45,383 nucleotides of DNA from Alphaproteobacteria bacterium (GTDB lineage: Bacteria > Pseudomonadota > Alphaproteobacteria > GCA-2731375): positions 1-45,383 of the forward strand of contig JAJFGG010000034.1 in the NCBI GenBank assembly GCA_021776235.1, in the 5' to 3' direction. The notes beneath the pieces are model-generated. The model was given only the letters and a program-made list of their open reading frames with translations. It did not search any database and was not told the origin of the DNA. How positions within the stretch are numbered: position 1 is the first letter of the stretch; each line of letters opens with the position of its first letter. Positions 43,378 through 45,383 of this stretch are shown in pieces. The translations under genes and the position numbers were made by a program.

Positions 43378-43812
43378 ATGGCGGAATACATTCCACCCAC
43401 GGCGGACTGGGTGCGTGAACAGGTCGAATTGTACGAAAGCAGCGGCGGCACCCAGGGCACCACATTGAAGGATACCGGTATGCCGTGCATCATCGTCACC
43501 CATGTTGGCAACAAAACCGGGGCCACGCGAAAAATTCCGCTGATGCGGGTTGCCGTGGATAATAGCTATGTGCTGATCGGCTCCAAGGGCGGCAGTCCGG
43601 AAAATCCCGTGTGGGTCTACAACCTCAGGGCAAATCCGGAGGTGCAAATCCGCGACAAGACCGAGGTCTTCAAGATGCGGGTCCGAGAGGTCACCGACGA
43701 TCCGGAACGCGCCCGTTTGTGGGACGCCGGTGCGCAGGCCTACCCGCCGTATACGGATTATCAAGCCAAGACATCCCGCAGGATTCCGGTCTTTATCGCC
43801 GAACTGGCATAG
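43378..43812 (+). CDS. Deazaflavin (F420)-dependent nitroreductase (DDN) family protein
   Basis: This 144-residue protein, the normal family length, starts at ATG 43378. The pattern MPCIIVTHVGNKTGATRKIPLM is the family core (split-barrel fold), followed by YVLIGSKGGSPENPVWVYNL and a lysine/arginine pattern near residues 90-105. Ddn-type proteins reduce substrates with reduced F420, while many proteobacterial homologues may use flavin instead. The paired LLM-class gene at 38989 would be consistent with F420 use but does not prove it. No F420 biosynthesis gene is in the window. It converges on glmS with a 30-base gap. Confidence 0.9.
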   Translation: MAEYIPPTADWVREQVELYESSGGTQGTTLKDTGMPCIIVTHVGNKTGATRKIPLMRVAVDNSYVLIGSKGGSPENPVWVYNLRANPEVQIRDKTEVFKMRVREVTDDPERARLWDAGAQAYPPYTDYQAKTSRRIPVFIAELA

Positions 43813-43842
43813 CCCGGAAACGTCTTAAACCTGGAAACGGGG

Positions 43843-45383
43843 CTATTCGACGGTTACCGACTTGGCTAGGTTGCGCGGCTGATCGACGTCGGTGCCCTTG
43901 AGCACGGCGATGTGATAGGCCAGCAATTGTACGGGTATGGAATATAAAATCGGCGCAACGAAGGGATGCACCGTGGGCAGTTCGATGTTGGCCCAGGCCA
44001 CGTCGCCGGACTGCGCCACACCTTCCGCATCGGATATCAGCACCACCTTGCCGCCGCGGGCCGCCACTTCCTGCATGTTGGAGGCGACTTTGTCGAACCA
44101 TTGATCCTTGGGCGCGACGACGATCACGGGCACCTGTTCGTCGATCAGGGCGATGGGGCCGTGTTTCATCTCTCCGGCGGGATAACCCTCGGCATGAATG
44201 TAGGAAATTTCCTTTAGTTTCAGCGCCCCCTCCATGGCGATGGGATAGCCCGTGCCGCGGCCCAGGTACAAGGCGTCCCGCGCCTTGAAGATGTCCTGGG
44301 CCAGTTCCTGGATGCGTTCGTCATGATGCAGGACTTCGGCCGCGCGGGAGGGCACCTCGGTAATCGCCTGGCTCAAAATTGCCTCCGCCTGGGCCTCCAG
44401 CTTGCCGCATTGCTTGGCGGCCGTAATGGCCAGACAGGCCAGGACCACCAGTTGCGTTGTGAAGGCCTTGGTAGAGGCGACGCCAATCTCGGGCCCGGCC
44501 AGGGTTTGCAGCACGACGTCGCTTTCCCGGGCGATGGAACTGTCCGCCACATTGACGATGGACAGGATGCGCTGGCCCTGGCGCCGGCACAGCTTCAGGG
44601 CCTCCAGGGTATCCATGGTCTCGCCGGATTGGGACAGGAAAATCGCTACGCCGCCGTCCGGCAATGGGGCATCGCGATAGCGGAATTCCGAGGCCACATC
44701 GATTTCCACCGGGATCCGGGCCATGCCCTCGAACCAGTATTTCGCCACCATGGCGGCATAGGACGCGGTGCCGCAGGCGATGATCGACAGTTTTGGCACC
44801 TCGGCAAAATCAAAGGGCAGATCAGGCAACTGAATGGAGCGTTCGCCGGGATTGAAAAAGGAATGGATGGTATCGCCGATAACGGACGGCTGTTCGTAAA
44901 TTTCCTTCAACATGTAATGGCGGTAATTGCCTTTCGAGATATCCCCCAAAGAGGCCGCGGTCAGCTTGATCTCGCGCTGTACGACGGCGCCGGAGGCATC
45001 ATGGATTTCGGCGCTATCCCGGCGCATCACGACCCAGTCGCCTTCCTCCAGATAGCAAATCCGATTGGTCCAGGGCGCCAGGGCAATCGCGTCCGAGCCC
45101 AGAAACATCTCGTCGTCGCCATAGCCGACAACCAGCGGGCTGCCGCGCCGTGCACCGACCATCAGATCATGCTCGCCCGAGAATATAACCGCCAGGGCGA
45201 AGGCCCCTTCCAGGCGCTGCAGGGTGGTCCGGGCCGCCGCCACCGGGTCCAGGCCGTCGTTCATGTATTGGCTGATCAACTGGACGACCACCTCGCTGTC
45301 GGTTTCCGAGGCGAAATTGGCGCCCCGGTCCTGCAGTTCCGCCTTCAACTCCTTGAAATTCTCGATGATCCCGTTATGCACCA
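43843..45383 (-). CDS. glmS: Glutamine--fructose-6-phosphate aminotransferase (isomerizing), partial
   Basis: The 512 visible residues are the C-terminal part of a protein of about 607; roughly 95 N-terminal residues, including the catalytic Cys1, lie beyond the window. The visible start HNGIIENFKELK belongs to the glutaminase domain. The first SIS domain has ACGTASYAAMVAKYWFEG and SQSGETMDTLEALK. The second has LGRGTGYPIAMEGALKLKEI and EGYPAGEMKHGPIALI. The end PRNLAKSVTVE is the characteristic GlmS tail. It makes glucosamine-6-phosphate for peptidoglycan and lipopolysaccharide and is normally essential. No glmS ribozyme is expected in this group, and the upstream region is not visible. Confidence 0.97.
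   Translation of the reverse strand, partial: VHNGIIENFKELKAELQDRGANFASETDSEVVVQLISQYMNDGLDPVAAARTTLQRLEGAFALAVIFSGEHDLMVGARRGSPLVVGYGDDEMFLGSDAIALAPWTNRICYLEEGDWVVMRRDSAEIHDASGAVVQREIKLTAASLGDISKGNYRHYMLKEIYEQPSVIGDTIHSFFNPGERSIQLPDLPFDFAEVPKLSIIACGTASYAAMVAKYWFEGMARIPVEIDVASEFRYRDAPLPDGGVAIFLSQSGETMDTLEALKLCRRQGQRILSIVNVADSSIARESDVVLQTLAGPEIGVASTKAFTTQLVVLACLAITAAKQCGKLEAQAEAILSQAITEVPSRAAEVLHHDERIQELAQDIFKARDALYLGRGTGYPIAMEGALKLKEISYIHAEGYPAGEMKHGPIALIDEQVPVIVVAPKDQWFDKVASNMQEVAARGGKVVLISDAEGVAQSGDVAWANIELPTVHPFVAPILYSIPVQLLAYHIAVLKGTDVDQPRNLAKSVTVE

Overview
The window is GC-rich and densely coded, with Shine-Dalgarno starts and a gene content typical of a free-living alphaproteobacterium, probably Rhodospirillales-like (inference from gene families only). 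Signs are the split glycine decarboxylase gcvPA/gcvPB, two DHA2-type exporters, Sel1-repeat proteins, class III cyclases with a C-terminal membrane domain, an F420/DDN-type nitroreductase-fold protein and many broad-substrate oxidoreductases. No rRNA, tRNA, CRISPR array or replication origin was seen.

Layout. 1-2.5 kb: a MITE-like inverted-repeat element, a small membrane-anchored unknown, a pentapeptide-repeat protein with a C-terminal membrane helix, and a tiny membrane protein. 2.5-9.2 kb: a carboxymuconolactone decarboxylase-like protein, two Sel1-repeat proteins flanking a DHA2 exporter, and a GH19 lysin. 9.6-10.8 kb: a GAF-like/class III cyclase. 10.95-13.55 kb: an IS91-family element with its own tyrosine recombinase and a Y2 HUH transposase. 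13.99-14.43 kb: an OsmC-family gene whose second active-site cysteine codon is an in-frame TGA. This TGA is followed by a perfect hairpin with the geometry of a bacterial SECIS, so the gene is read here as a 146-residue selenoprotein. 14.5-21.4 kb: a Baeyer-Villiger-type monooxygenase, a membrane/spermidine-synthase fusion, a 263-bp repeat that folds as a three-way junction, a second class III cyclase and a serine beta-lactamase-family hydrolase. 21.4-25.7 kb: an apparent minus-strand operon of a small C-x-C protein, an NAD-kinase-like protein, gcvPA and gcvPB. 25.9-33.6 kb: a catabolic-looking block (GMC oxidoreductase, ThDP enzyme, class III CoA-transferase, amidohydrolase, cupin), a gamma-glutamyltransferase remnant and a tandem GFA-domain protein. 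33.8-45.4 kb: a second DHA2 exporter, sulfatase, soluble transhydrogenase, LLM flavin enzyme, phytanoyl-CoA dioxygenase-family protein, thioesterase-gabD pair, DDN-family protein and the 3' part of glmS.

How the genes fit together. Most of the window is accessory redox, transport and degradation metabolism. GcvPA and GcvPB form the two-subunit glycine decarboxylase (P-protein). SthA balances NADH and NADPH. The thioesterase and GabD share an operon, as do (probably) the CoA-transferase, amidohydrolase and cupin. The strongest candidate for something easily overlooked is the OsmC selenoprotein, because automatic gene calling would end it at the TGA. The second is the three-way-junction repeat, which supplies the last codons of one gene and has a diverged single arm in front of a Sel1 gene 11 kb away.
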